Source: Dinoroseobacter sp039192165
GTDB lineage: Bacteria; Pseudomonadota; Alphaproteobacteria; Rhodobacterales; Rhodobacteraceae
DNA length: 64,000 bases
NCBI GenBank assembly: GCA_039192165.1
Contig: JBCCXD010000007.1
Location: 182,371-246,370 of the forward strand
Reading direction: 5' to 3'
The notes under the pieces are model-generated. The model was given only the letters and a program-made list of their open reading frames with translations, was not told where the DNA came from and searched no databases. This document shows positions 35,444-43,104 of this stretch, piece by piece; position 1 is the stretch's first letter, and every line of letters begins with the position of its first letter. A program made the translations under genes and the position numbers.

Positions 35444-36919
35444 TCAGCCCTTCGTCGGTTCGTAGATAGAAGGCGGCAGGTCATATCCCCAGGCCTTGAA
35501 GCGGTCAGAGTAGTGCGAGCGCACGCCGGTGGCCGTGAAGTTGCCGATGATCTTGCCGTCGGGACCAAGACCCGTCCGCTGATACTTAAAAACTTCCTGC
35601 ATGGAGATGATGTCACCTTCCATGCCGGTTATTTCGGTAATCGACACCATACGACGCGAGCCATCCTGCAAACGCGAGGCTTGCACGATCAGGTTCACAG
35701 CCGAGGAAATTTGTGCGCGCAGAGCCCGGATCGGCATTTCGATACCCGCCATCGCAACCATGTTTTCAAGTCGGCTCACACCGTCGCGGGCAGAGTTCGC
35801 GTGAATCGTGGTCATAGATCCGTCGTGACCGGTATTCATAGCCTGCAACATGTCGATAACTTCTTCGCCGCGCGTCTCGCCGACGATGATGCGGTCTGGG
35901 CGCATCCGCAGTGCGTTTCTCAGACAGTCGCGCTGGGTGACCGCGCCCTTGCCCTCAACGTTGGCAGGACGACTTTCCATCCGACCGACATGGACCTGTT
36001 GAAGCTGAAGTTCTGCTGTATCCTCGATGGTCAGGATACGCTCTGAGTTATCAATGAAGCTGGAGAGTGCGTTCAGAGTGGTTGTCTTACCCGAGCCGGT
36101 TCCTCCAGAGACGATCACATTCAGTCGGCAGGCGACGGCGGCCTGCAGATACACCGCCATTTCTTCCGAGAAAGCACCAAACCGGACCAGGTCGTCGATG
36201 CCCAGTTTGTCTTTCTTAAATTTACGAATGGAAACAAGGCTGCCATCGCATGCGATGGGTCCGACCATTGCGTTGAAGCGCGAGCCATCAGCCAGACGCG
36301 CGTCCACATAAGGGTTCTGTTCGTCTACACGACGACCCACCGCGGAGACGATCTTGTCGATGATGCGCAGCAGGTGCTTTTCATCGCGGAACTTAACATC
36401 CGAGAGAGCCAGCTTGCCGGCACGTTCCACAAACACGCGGTTTGGCCCGTTAACCAGAATATCGTTGACGTCGTCGTCTTTAAGAAGTGGCTCCAGAGGC
36501 CCGAGGCCTTTCACTTCATCATAAAGCTCTTCGTGAAGAGTGCGGCGTTCGTCTTTGTTAAGAACCACGCTCATTCCGGACAGGGTTTCGGATGCGATTT
36601 CCGCAATTTCCGCGCGCAGTTCTTTTTCGCTGGCGCTTTCCAGTGCAGACAGGTTGAGCTGCTCAAGAAGTTCCTTGTGCAGTTCTACTTTGATTTCATT
36701 GAGTTTTTGCTGCCGCCGCGTTTCCTTGTCTGCCTGCTCGGGCTTGGCCGTAGACTTGACCGGCATAGGCTTGCGCGCCGCTTTGCTCGCAGCCGCCGCC
36801 TCTGCAGCTGCGCTGTCCGCAATCGGCGCTGCAACGGCCGCAGCAGGCTCTGCGTTTGAACCTGCTTTTTCCACCGGCTGCGGTTTTACCGTCTCGTCTC
36901 TGCGGTACTTCGAGAACAC
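35444..36919 (-). CDS. tadA: Tad secretion ATPase TadA/CpaF
   Basis: 491 residues. Ala/Lys-rich unstructured N-terminus (about 1-75), N-terminal helical domain, then the secretion ATPase core with Walker A SGGTGSGKTTTLNAL, acidic Asp box, and Walker B region RMRPDRIIVGETRGEE followed by the His box (NTGHDGSMTTIHAN). Powers Flp pilus extension (and retraction in some species). Starts 14 bases after cpaE. Confidence 0.96.
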   Translation of the reverse strand: MFSKYRRDETVKPQPVEKAGSNAEPAAAVAAPIADSAAAEAAAASKAARKPMPVKSTAKPEQADKETRRQQKLNEIKVELHKELLEQLNLSALESASEKELRAEIAEIASETLSGMSVVLNKDERRTLHEELYDEVKGLGPLEPLLKDDDVNDILVNGPNRVFVERAGKLALSDVKFRDEKHLLRIIDKIVSAVGRRVDEQNPYVDARLADGSRFNAMVGPIACDGSLVSIRKFKKDKLGIDDLVRFGAFSEEMAVYLQAAVACRLNVIVSGGTGSGKTTTLNALSSFIDNSERILTIEDTAELQLQQVHVGRMESRPANVEGKGAVTQRDCLRNALRMRPDRIIVGETRGEEVIDMLQAMNTGHDGSMTTIHANSARDGVSRLENMVAMAGIEMPIRALRAQISSAVNLIVQASRLQDGSRRMVSITEITGMEGDIISMQEVFKYQRTGLGPDGKIIGNFTATGVRSHYSDRFKAWGYDLPPSIYEPTKG

Positions 36920-36933
36920 CAGTAGTCCCCCTT

Positions 36934-38235
36934 TTACTTCGCGGCCTCAGCGGCACCCGAGCTTATCTCATGCAGTGATTGCGCAAGCTTCATGACCTCC
37001 TTGCGCAACGGATTCTTCGCGGCGCGCATCGCAAGTGGCGTTCCGTGATCGTTGGATTCCACCACCGCCTTGCCGCCGTCGGGCAACTTTTCCCCGAAGC
37101 TGATATCGAGGCTTTCGGCCATGCGTTTTACGCGGGCCTTACCCGTAAGGTCCGAAAAACCGGGTGCGCGATTGAGCACAAAGCGGAGCTTTTCTACCGG
37201 CAGGTCTTCCGCTTTCAGCGTTTTGACGAAGCGCAACGTGTTCTGAGCAGAGCGCAGGTCCAGCTCGATCACCGGGAAAAACACATCTGCAATACGCAAA
37301 GCCGTTTCGGTCCAGTTCACCAGCGCACTGGGCATGTCGATCACAATATAGTCGAACATGCTGGCGGCCGTGGTGATGAGCTTTTCGATATCCTCGGGCG
37401 GCAGGAGATCCAGCGGCAGGATATCAGCGGGCGAGGTGAACACGCTCAGCTTACCCTCGGCGATCTGAAGAGCTGTTCGGAATGCATCGTCGTCAAGGCT
37501 TTCGACATCCGACATCAGCTCATAAATCGCTTCCTTGCGCGGCAGATCGAGATAGGTGGCGACCGAACCAAACTGCTGATCCATATCCATCAGAGCAACG
37601 CGTGGTTCCGTGTTTTTGAGCGTTGCCAGTTCCCATGCGAGGTTTACCGCCAACGTTGTTGCCCCCACGCCTCCTGCAAGCCCTTGAACGGCGAAAATCG
37701 TGCAATCATTGCCGACCCGCGTTGGCAGCGCTTCATGGGGACCGTCTTGAGGTGGAGCAACGGGCGCTGCGGAGGCAACCGTGGGCATTATCGGCTGCGT
37801 GATGCGCTCGATCGCCTCAGAAAGACTGTTTTCCGGCATCGGGTAGGGCAGGAATTCCCGCGCACCGGCCTGTAGGACCTGGTGCAGGATAAGCGGGTCG
37901 ATTTCGTCTGCGATTACCAGAACGTTGATCTGAAGCTCTTTTGCCTTTTTGGTCAGCTCGATAATGAGGTCCAGCTCGGGCTCGTCATCGATGTCCAGCG
38001 CAATAGCCAGGACCTGAAGCTGTTCGGCGTCGGGTTGATCAAGGAAGTCTGATGCTTCCCGCAAAAGAAGATCTCCCCACGCCTCTCCATACTTTACTTC
38101 CATCTCATCGATGAGAATCTCGAAGTTTTGCACATCGCGGGAAACAGTGCAGGCAAGAATAGGAGGGCCGTCTGCGGCCGAAGCCTCATCAGAAGAAAGT
38201 GAAAACTCGTTTGTTGCTGCCGCTGCTTTCGACAT
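36934..38235 (-). CDS. cpaE: Tad localisation factor CpaE/TadZ
   Basis: 433 residues. N-terminal receiver-like domain (about 25-140, with VLVIADEIDPLILHQVLQAGA) and a C-terminal MinD/ParA-like ATPase with VQGLAGGVGATTLAVNLAW near residue 180. The P-loop is atypical: the usual KGGVGKT lysines are absent (AGGVGATT), a known trait of some TadZ/CpaE proteins. Places the pilus at its cellular site. The ATG at 38235 is chosen over 38241 because GAGG lies at proper distance. It begins a new transcription unit after a terminator. Confidence 0.92.
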   Translation of the reverse strand: MSKAAAATNEFSLSSDEASAADGPPILACTVSRDVQNFEILIDEMEVKYGEAWGDLLLREASDFLDQPDAEQLQVLAIALDIDDEPELDLIIELTKKAKELQINVLVIADEIDPLILHQVLQAGAREFLPYPMPENSLSEAIERITQPIMPTVASAAPVAPPQDGPHEALPTRVGNDCTIFAVQGLAGGVGATTLAVNLAWELATLKNTEPRVALMDMDQQFGSVATYLDLPRKEAIYELMSDVESLDDDAFRTALQIAEGKLSVFTSPADILPLDLLPPEDIEKLITTAASMFDYIVIDMPSALVNWTETALRIADVFFPVIELDLRSAQNTLRFVKTLKAEDLPVEKLRFVLNRAPGFSDLTGKARVKRMAESLDISFGEKLPDGGKAVVESNDHGTPLAMRAAKNPLRKEVMKLAQSLHEISSGAAEAAK

Positions 38236-38368
38236 GATCATACCTCAAGTGTCGACACGATCCCCGGCTGTTCGCAGACTCGTGCCTCTGAGGGTGAAGC
38301 TGTCGGGTAAACAGGGCAGTAATTGGGCAAAACCGCTGCGATTGTGCGGCTCGCGAAAACAAAGCCGG

Positions 38369-38398
38369 AAAAAAAAAGCCCCCGCGCGAGGGCGGGGG
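38369..38398 (-). terminator. Rho-independent terminator between the two Tad units
   Basis: On the minus strand, a GC hairpin (CCCCCGC arms 38379-38385 and 38392-38398, six-base loop) is followed by a run of nine T (38369-38377). It lies 37 bases after the stop of the OmpA lipoprotein gene and ends the flp/cpaBC unit before cpaE. Confidence 0.9.
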
Positions 38399-38434
38399 AC
38401 AATCAAGGATCTTATGGGCAGGATTGGGGCGGTA

Positions 38435-39088
38435 TTATTCGTCGCCGCCCTCTTCTCCGGCATCGGCCCGCTGGATCTGCGGTTCGAAGGTGCCGGCCTC
38501 TACGAAGTCGCGATAGATCACGGCTGCGTACTTGCCATCAAGCTCGGTCAGAGCGCGCGGCAGGAAGCCTGAAACCTCGGTCACGGTCCGGCGGTTGCGC
38601 ACCTCGCGGTCGCTTGTCACGACAAGCGGCTGCGTTTCACCCAAGGATACCAGCGCTTCGAGCTGCTCGCGCGCAACGCCTTGCGATATCATGTAGTTCA
38701 CAGCGGCCGTCGCCCGGCGCTGGCCTAGCCGCTTGTTGTAGGCCGGAGAGCCAACAAGGTCGGTGTGGCCGAAAACTGAGAACTTGATTTCCGGGAACGT
38801 GCTGATGAAGCGCGCCTGTTCCCGGAGCGCTGCTTGAGCCTCCGGCGTAAGAACCGCGCTGTCGAAGGCGAAGTTGATCGTTGTCGGCACCTCTTGCTGG
38901 AAACGCCGAGCCAGGCTTTCCTCAGCGGAACGCTGCCCGGTTTGAACCAGTATGTTGTTCATTGTCGGGTTGCCGAAGTTGCCTTCATCGAGCTGAGAGC
39001 CTGCTTCATTGTCGCCAACCAGCACATCACACGCCCCAAGAGAGGCAACGGCGGCGAGGACAACGAATGACTTGAAAATTGCTGACAT
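38435..39088 (-). CDS. OmpA-family lipoprotein of the Tad locus
   Basis: 217 residues. Lipoprotein leader with lipobox LGAC (Cys about 20), linker, and an OmpA-C peptidoglycan-binding domain (INFAFDSAVLTPEAQ, VFGHTDLVGSPAYNKRLGQRRA), then an acidic tail. Five bases downstream of cpaC, so it probably helps anchor the secretin to peptidoglycan, as proposed for CpaD/OmpA-like proteins. The ATG at 39088 has GGAG upstream. Replaces the usual CpaD in this position. Confidence 0.85.
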   Translation of the reverse strand: MSAIFKSFVVLAAVASLGACDVLVGDNEAGSQLDEGNFGNPTMNNILVQTGQRSAEESLARRFQQEVPTTINFAFDSAVLTPEAQAALREQARFISTFPEIKFSVFGHTDLVGSPAYNKRLGQRRATAAVNYMISQGVAREQLEALVSLGETQPLVVTSDREVRNRRTVTEVSGFLPRALTELDGKYAAVIYRDFVEAGTFEPQIQRADAGEEGGDE

Positions 39089-39093
39089 GGTTC

Positions 39094-40476
39094 TCACTCC
39101 ATCACGTAGCCATAGGATCCGGAGAAGTCCTGCCGGGCGACTTCGCCAGCAGCACCTTCGCGCGGCGACCGTCCGCTCGCTGTGCGACCGAAGTAGAACA
39201 GCTCACTTTCACGCGGTATCCGCACCCGATCTGTCGGAAGCGCAAGCGCTTCGCCGCGGGTCGGCGTTACAAGATGTGCGGTCACGATGATCACCAGCTC
39301 GGATTGTTCTCGCTGGTAATCCGCGCTGCGGAACAGGGCGCCTAAGACCGGAACGTCGCCAATCCAGGGCACCTGCGAGACAAAGTCCCTGAAGTCATCT
39401 TCCAAGAGCCCGGCAATCGCGAAACTTTCTCCATCGCGCAGCTGGACGGTTGTTTCTGTTTCGCGACGGCTAAAGCCATCAACTGCAAGGCTTTCTGTGA
39501 CAATCGCGACGGTCGGATCGATCGCGGACACTGCGGCGGTCATCTCGAGGTTGATGACCTTATCTTCCAACACGCGCGGAATGAACCCGAGTTCGACACC
39601 GAATGGCTTGTATTCAACCGTGATCCCGCCGTCGCCGTCTGAGACCGGAATTGGGTATTCGCCGCCTGCCAGGAACGTCGCCCCCTGGCCTGACAGCGCA
39701 GTCAGGTTCGGCTCAGCCAGCGTGCGGGACATACCCTTAGTCTCCAGCGCTTCGAGCAAGATCCCCAGGGACACGTCACCGATCTCAAAGTCCAGGCCCA
39801 AAAGACCAAATGACTCCGGGTTGGTGCCTTGAATGGCTGAACCAGTCCCGATCGCAAGATTCACGTCGTCGTTGGTGTATGCCGCGGTCAAACCGGCCGA
39901 CAGCGCCTTGCCGACAGAGCGGTTCATCTCGGCGAAACGTACTTTCAGCATCACCTGTTGCGAGCCACCCACTGTCATCAGGTTCGAGACCCGATCAGGT
40001 GCATAGCGTTGCGCGAGATCCAGGGCGCGATCGAGCGCCTGAATGCTGCTTGCAGTGCCGCTTAGTACGATGCCGTCATTCGCGGTGCGGACTTCAATCA
40101 CTTCGCCGGGAAGGATTTGCGACAGACGTTCCTTGAATTCGGCGACATCAGGCGTGACCTGAACATCCACATTTGTAATCAGACGACCGTCTGCGCCGAG
40201 CAGCGTCATTGTTGTGCGCCCTGGGGCTTTGCCAAGGACGTAAATTGTACGATCAGACAGGGTCGCGATATCCGCGATCCCTGGGTTTGCTACCGAGAGT
40301 TCGGCAAAGGGGACTTCACTTTCCACAACGACGGCGCGGTTCATAGGAACCCGCAACGGCGCACTCGTCTCCCCTCGAAGGACGCTAATCGGTTCCGATT
40401 GCGCCAAAACCGCACCATGCGGCGCGGTGAGCGCGAGACCAAACAGGCCCGCACAAATCATGCGTTTTAATGTCAT
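39094..40476 (-). CDS. cpaC: Tad pilus secretin CpaC/RcpA
   Basis: 460 residues. Signal peptide (cleavage near GAVLAQSE), N-terminal pilus-assembly domain (VPMNRAVVVESEVPFAELSVANP), BON-like domain, then the secretin core (VMLKVRFAEMNRSVGKAL, ATFLAGGEYPIPV, the V..VPWIGDVPVLGALFRS motif). Forms the outer-membrane channel for the Flp pilus. Confidence 0.95.
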   Translation of the reverse strand: MTLKRMICAGLFGLALTAPHGAVLAQSEPISVLRGETSAPLRVPMNRAVVVESEVPFAELSVANPGIADIATLSDRTIYVLGKAPGRTTMTLLGADGRLITNVDVQVTPDVAEFKERLSQILPGEVIEVRTANDGIVLSGTASSIQALDRALDLAQRYAPDRVSNLMTVGGSQQVMLKVRFAEMNRSVGKALSAGLTAAYTNDDVNLAIGTGSAIQGTNPESFGLLGLDFEIGDVSLGILLEALETKGMSRTLAEPNLTALSGQGATFLAGGEYPIPVSDGDGGITVEYKPFGVELGFIPRVLEDKVINLEMTAAVSAIDPTVAIVTESLAVDGFSRRETETTVQLRDGESFAIAGLLEDDFRDFVSQVPWIGDVPVLGALFRSADYQREQSELVIIVTAHLVTPTRGEALALPTDRVRIPRESELFYFGRTASGRSPREGAAGEVARQDFSGSYGYVME

Positions 40477-40671
40477 GTGATCCTGCCTCTATGACCACTT
40501 GGTGTGAATGGGATCTTGTGTCCCTTATCCGGCGACTGTGCATGGTTTTAAGATTTTTGGCAATAATCATGGGCTAAGGCGGGGTTTTTCACCCTTGCTG
40601 GCCCAAAAAGGACTGGGCGCGGTGACCATTTTGCAACGGTCTCCACGCCCAGGTTCATGTACGTTGAGGTG

Positions 40672-41517
40672 TCAGTTTGTACAGGGGATCGGGATCTCGA
40701 CCACTTCTGCACCCTTCCGTGTACGGATTGTGCAGACCTCTTCAACCTCAGCTTTCTCGACGACCACTTCCTCATCAACGATACCGAGTAGTTGGTTCTG
40801 GTCGATCTCGATCGCATTGGCGAGGGTGTCATCTTCGGCGCTCATAAGCGCAAGCGAGAGAACACCAGTCCGCTGAGCTTGCGCCAAGGCACCGGCCTGT
40901 TCAGGCGTCGCTTGGACGGTAACGGTCCGTGCGATTGTCGGTGTGAAATCGTCCATATCGGCGTTTTGGTCAACGGCGATCAAGGACAAGCCCGACTGAA
41001 TCAGCTTTGTCACTTCCCGGTCACCCACGGGACCGCTCCAATAAACAAGCACGCGGTGGCCTGGCTGGAGAAGTCCGGACACTCCGGAGTTCACATTGAC
41101 GCTGATCGCATACGCGACCATCCCGGGATCCAGGCGTGACGAAACACCGGCGTCCATTCCGGGCGCTGTGACTTTCACCTGCAAAATCGGTTCATTGGCT
41201 TCCATGGCGCGGGTCGCGCGGCGCAAGCGCCCTTCGACCGTTTCAGGAAAAATCTCTTCTTCCTTTAAGTAGGCGCCTTCTGGAATAGAGCTTGCCGGCC
41301 ACAGCACTTTGCGTACATGCTCGTCGGTCAGTTTCTCACCATAGCGAATTTCCTTCGCCATCACGAAAACCTCTTGAACATCTACAGCCTGTGCAAGCTG
41401 CTCTTTCTGGCTTGCCAGAACCAACTGATACTGGTCAAACCGGTCTTTTGCCATCTTCACGGCGAACCCGGCAAGGCCGATGCCGAGAACAAGAACAAGT
41501 CCAAACACCAAACGCAT
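40672..41517 (-). CDS. cpaB: Tad pilus assembly protein CpaB/RcpC
   Basis: 281 residues. Membrane anchor/signal at 3-22, an SAF domain (VFVMAKEIRYGEKLTDEHV, about 50-115) and a C-terminal RcpC domain (AISVNVNSGVSGLLQPGHRVLVYW). Periplasmic secretin-associated protein. Separated from cpaC by 195 bases, so a secondary promoter is possible. Confidence 0.93.
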   Translation of the reverse strand: MRLVFGLVLVLGIGLAGFAVKMAKDRFDQYQLVLASQKEQLAQAVDVQEVFVMAKEIRYGEKLTDEHVRKVLWPASSIPEGAYLKEEEIFPETVEGRLRRATRAMEANEPILQVKVTAPGMDAGVSSRLDPGMVAYAISVNVNSGVSGLLQPGHRVLVYWSGPVGDREVTKLIQSGLSLIAVDQNADMDDFTPTIARTVTVQATPEQAGALAQAQRTGVLSLALMSAEDDTLANAIEIDQNQLLGIVDEEVVVEKAEVEEVCTIRTRKGAEVVEIPIPCTN

Positions 41518-41667
41518 GTGTTCGCCTTTCGATTGTTGTTTTTAACCGGTCAGTGCCAGTTACCCTGAGAGATTGTTAACCTGCAGCTTTGGCCGCCAAG
41601 CGGCGTAATTCCGGCAAGATCGTGGCTTTCCTCTGCAAGCTCGTTGATCCGCTTTAAGCGAGCCAAA

Positions 41668-41689
41668 AGCCGCGCCCTGGGGCGCGGCT
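41668..41689 (-). terminator. Terminator after flp copy 1
   Basis: Nine-base arms AGCCGCGCC and GGCGCGGCT with a four-base loop, followed on the minus strand by TTTT. It lies about 60 bases past the pilin stop; cpaB must be reached by readthrough or another promoter. Confidence 0.8.
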
Positions 41690-41707
41690 CTCGAAGCATA
41701 TTGCTTA

Positions 41708-41740
41708 AGATCAGCTGACTTCGCGAAGAAGTATCGCTGA
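41708..41740 (-). repeat. 33-bp repeat in pilin 3' UTR, copy 1
   Basis: Identical over 33 bases to 42615-42647. It holds a perfect palindrome CTTCGCGAAG and outer TCAGC/GCTGA arms, so the transcript can fold. It lies between the pilin stop and its terminator in both copies. Confidence 0.9.
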
Positions 41741-41751
41741 AGACGGCCTTA

Positions 41752-41946
41752 TTAGAAGGCAGTCTTGATCTGATCAGTCTTCAGCTGCGTGTCGATGTCG
41801 GTCGACAGGTCGCTGATGCCACCGGAAACAACGCCGTAGACTGCGATGCCGAGGCCAACGATGGCTGCGGTCAGCACAACCCAGTCAACGGTCACTGCGC
41901 CGTCTTCGTCGTTGCGGAAGGTTTTTGCAAGCTTGAACAGTTTCAT
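41752..41946 (-). CDS. flp: Flp-type pilin, copy 1
   Basis: 64 residues. Short basic leader ending in Gly16 (RNDEDG), then AVTVDWVVLTAAIVGLGIAV, the hydrophobic pilin helix. The usual Flp motif has Glu5-Tyr6 after the cleavage site; here Asp5-Trp6. Probably processed by the CpaA-type peptidase and assembled as the major pilin. AAAAGGACC before the ATG. The protein is identical to copy 2; the genes differ by five synonymous bases. Confidence 0.92.
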   Translation of the reverse strand: MKLFKLAKTFRNDEDGAVTVDWVVLTAAIVGLGIAVYGVVSGGISDLSTDIDTQLKTDQIKTAF

Positions 41947-42574
41947 GTGTTTAGGTCCTTTTACAGAGTTCCACCGTCACAGCGCGTTGTGTTGGTGTTC
42001 TTTTCGATGAGGTGAAGATCACCCCCAAATCGGGCGCGAATGTGGTGCGTTTGAGGAAATTGGGGGGTGTTTGAATTGTCTTTGTGTGGCGCTTCCAAAG
42101 CCCCTGTCTTAGAGGCTGTTCTTGCGCGGCGCCGTTCTGGGACTTGCGGCACATCACAGAAAAACACAACCGGCGGCGCCTCATCCGATAGGGGCCTGTA
42201 GAGTGCAGTTTTCGATAGGCGTTTTTTTCAGCCCTCAAAAACTGACCAGTCTTCAATGGTATATGACACCGGCTCGGACTGCGGGACCGCCGATCCCCCA
42301 ACGGAAAACAGTACACACATCAGCAACGACACCGCGCGTTGCCACTGTTTCTTTCACTCGGTCAGCGCAGCAGCGCCGTCTTCTTCATCCCGGTTGAATG
42401 GGACAAGAATGACCAAGTCCTTTTGGGTTACCCTGAGCAGGTGTTGGGGGGAGGAGTTTTGCCCGTTTCCAAATGAGGCCAAAACACGTTCCGATCTTGT
42501 CGTGAATAGGGCACGTCACGCTGTTGTGTTGCGCGAACCAAAAAGGGATTTGGAGCGCATATCAGAAAAACTAA

Positions 42575-42598
42575 AAGCCGCGCCCACGGGCACGGCTT
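42575..42598 (-). terminator. Terminator after flp copy 2
   Basis: AAAGCCG-C-GCCC arm pairs with GGGC-A-CGGCTTT around a short loop; on the minus strand it ends in a T/A-rich tract. Clearly related in sequence to the copy 1 terminator at 41668-41689, but with one mismatch in the stem. Confidence 0.75.
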
Positions 42599-42614
42599 TC
42601 GATTTCTTGAACTC

Positions 42615-42647
42615 AGATCAGCTGACTTCGCGAAGAAGTATCGCTGA
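42615..42647 (-). repeat. 33-bp repeat in pilin 3' UTR, copy 2
   Basis: Same 33 bases as 41708-41740, 11 bases past the stop of pilin copy 2. Conservation of a non-coding stretch at 100 percent where the coding part has five silent changes is notable. Confidence 0.9.
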
Positions 42648-42658
42648 CGACAGCTATT

Positions 42659-42853
42659 TTAGAAGGCAGTCTTGATCTGATCAGTCTTCAGCTGCGTGTC
42701 GATGTCGGTCGACAGGTCGCTGATGCCGCCGGAGACAACGCCGTAAACTGCGATGCCGAGGCCAACGATAGCTGCGGTCAGAACAACCCAGTCAACGGTC
42801 ACTGCGCCGTCTTCGTCGTTGCGGAAGGTTTTTGCAAGCTTGAACAGTTTCAT
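42659..42853 (-). CDS. flp: Flp-type pilin, copy 2
   Basis: 64 residues, identical to copy 1: leader to Gly16, then AVTVDWVVLTAAIVGLG. The Shine-Dalgarno region AAAAGGGACCAAA is also close to that of copy 1 (AAAAGGACCTAAA), so the duplicated unit runs from the leader to the terminator. First gene of the Tad locus in transcription order, with 251 bases to the divergent lytic transglycosylase gene. Confidence 0.92.
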   Translation of the reverse strand: MKLFKLAKTFRNDEDGAVTVDWVVLTAAIVGLGIAVYGVVSGGISDLSTDIDTQLKTDQIKTAF

Positions 42854-43104
42854 AATCTTTGGTCCCTTTTAAGGTTCAGGTCAGGTCAGTTACCGATTTG
42901 GCTGGTGCGTTTCGTTTGCACCGGTGTGCCGTTCGGAATGATCGTAATTTGCTGTCGGATTCGGGCGCGATTTGGGCGGGAGTGGGTTAACATTTGTAAA
43001 ATCCCAATTACTTGCCGCCTCTTTTCAAGAAGCGTAAACAATCCGCAAATCGGAACCGGGACTTATCGCTGAAAAACGCCTAATAACGGGATTTTAAGCT
43101 TGAA

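Larger units (their letters stand above)
41947..42658. other. Region between the two pilin genes
   Basis: 712 bases with no supported gene; open frames on the plus strand here have no family features or ribosome sites. It should carry the flp copy 1 promoter. The decamer TCGGGCGCGA occurs at 42030-42039 and again at 42961-42970 upstream of copy 2 (84 and 108 bases before the starts), a possible shared operator. The right end holds the copy 2 3' UTR repeat and terminator. Confidence 0.5.

Noticed and set aside
41752..42853. Duplicate pilin as an assembly artefact
   Set aside because: Five silent differences, different spacers and different flanks show two real copies.
41561..43000. GTTAAC sites near cpaB (41575-41580) and upstream of flp copy 2 (about 42986) as CtrA boxes
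   Set aside because: The second TTAA half-site at the required spacing is missing or has two mismatches in each case, so CtrA control is not supported.
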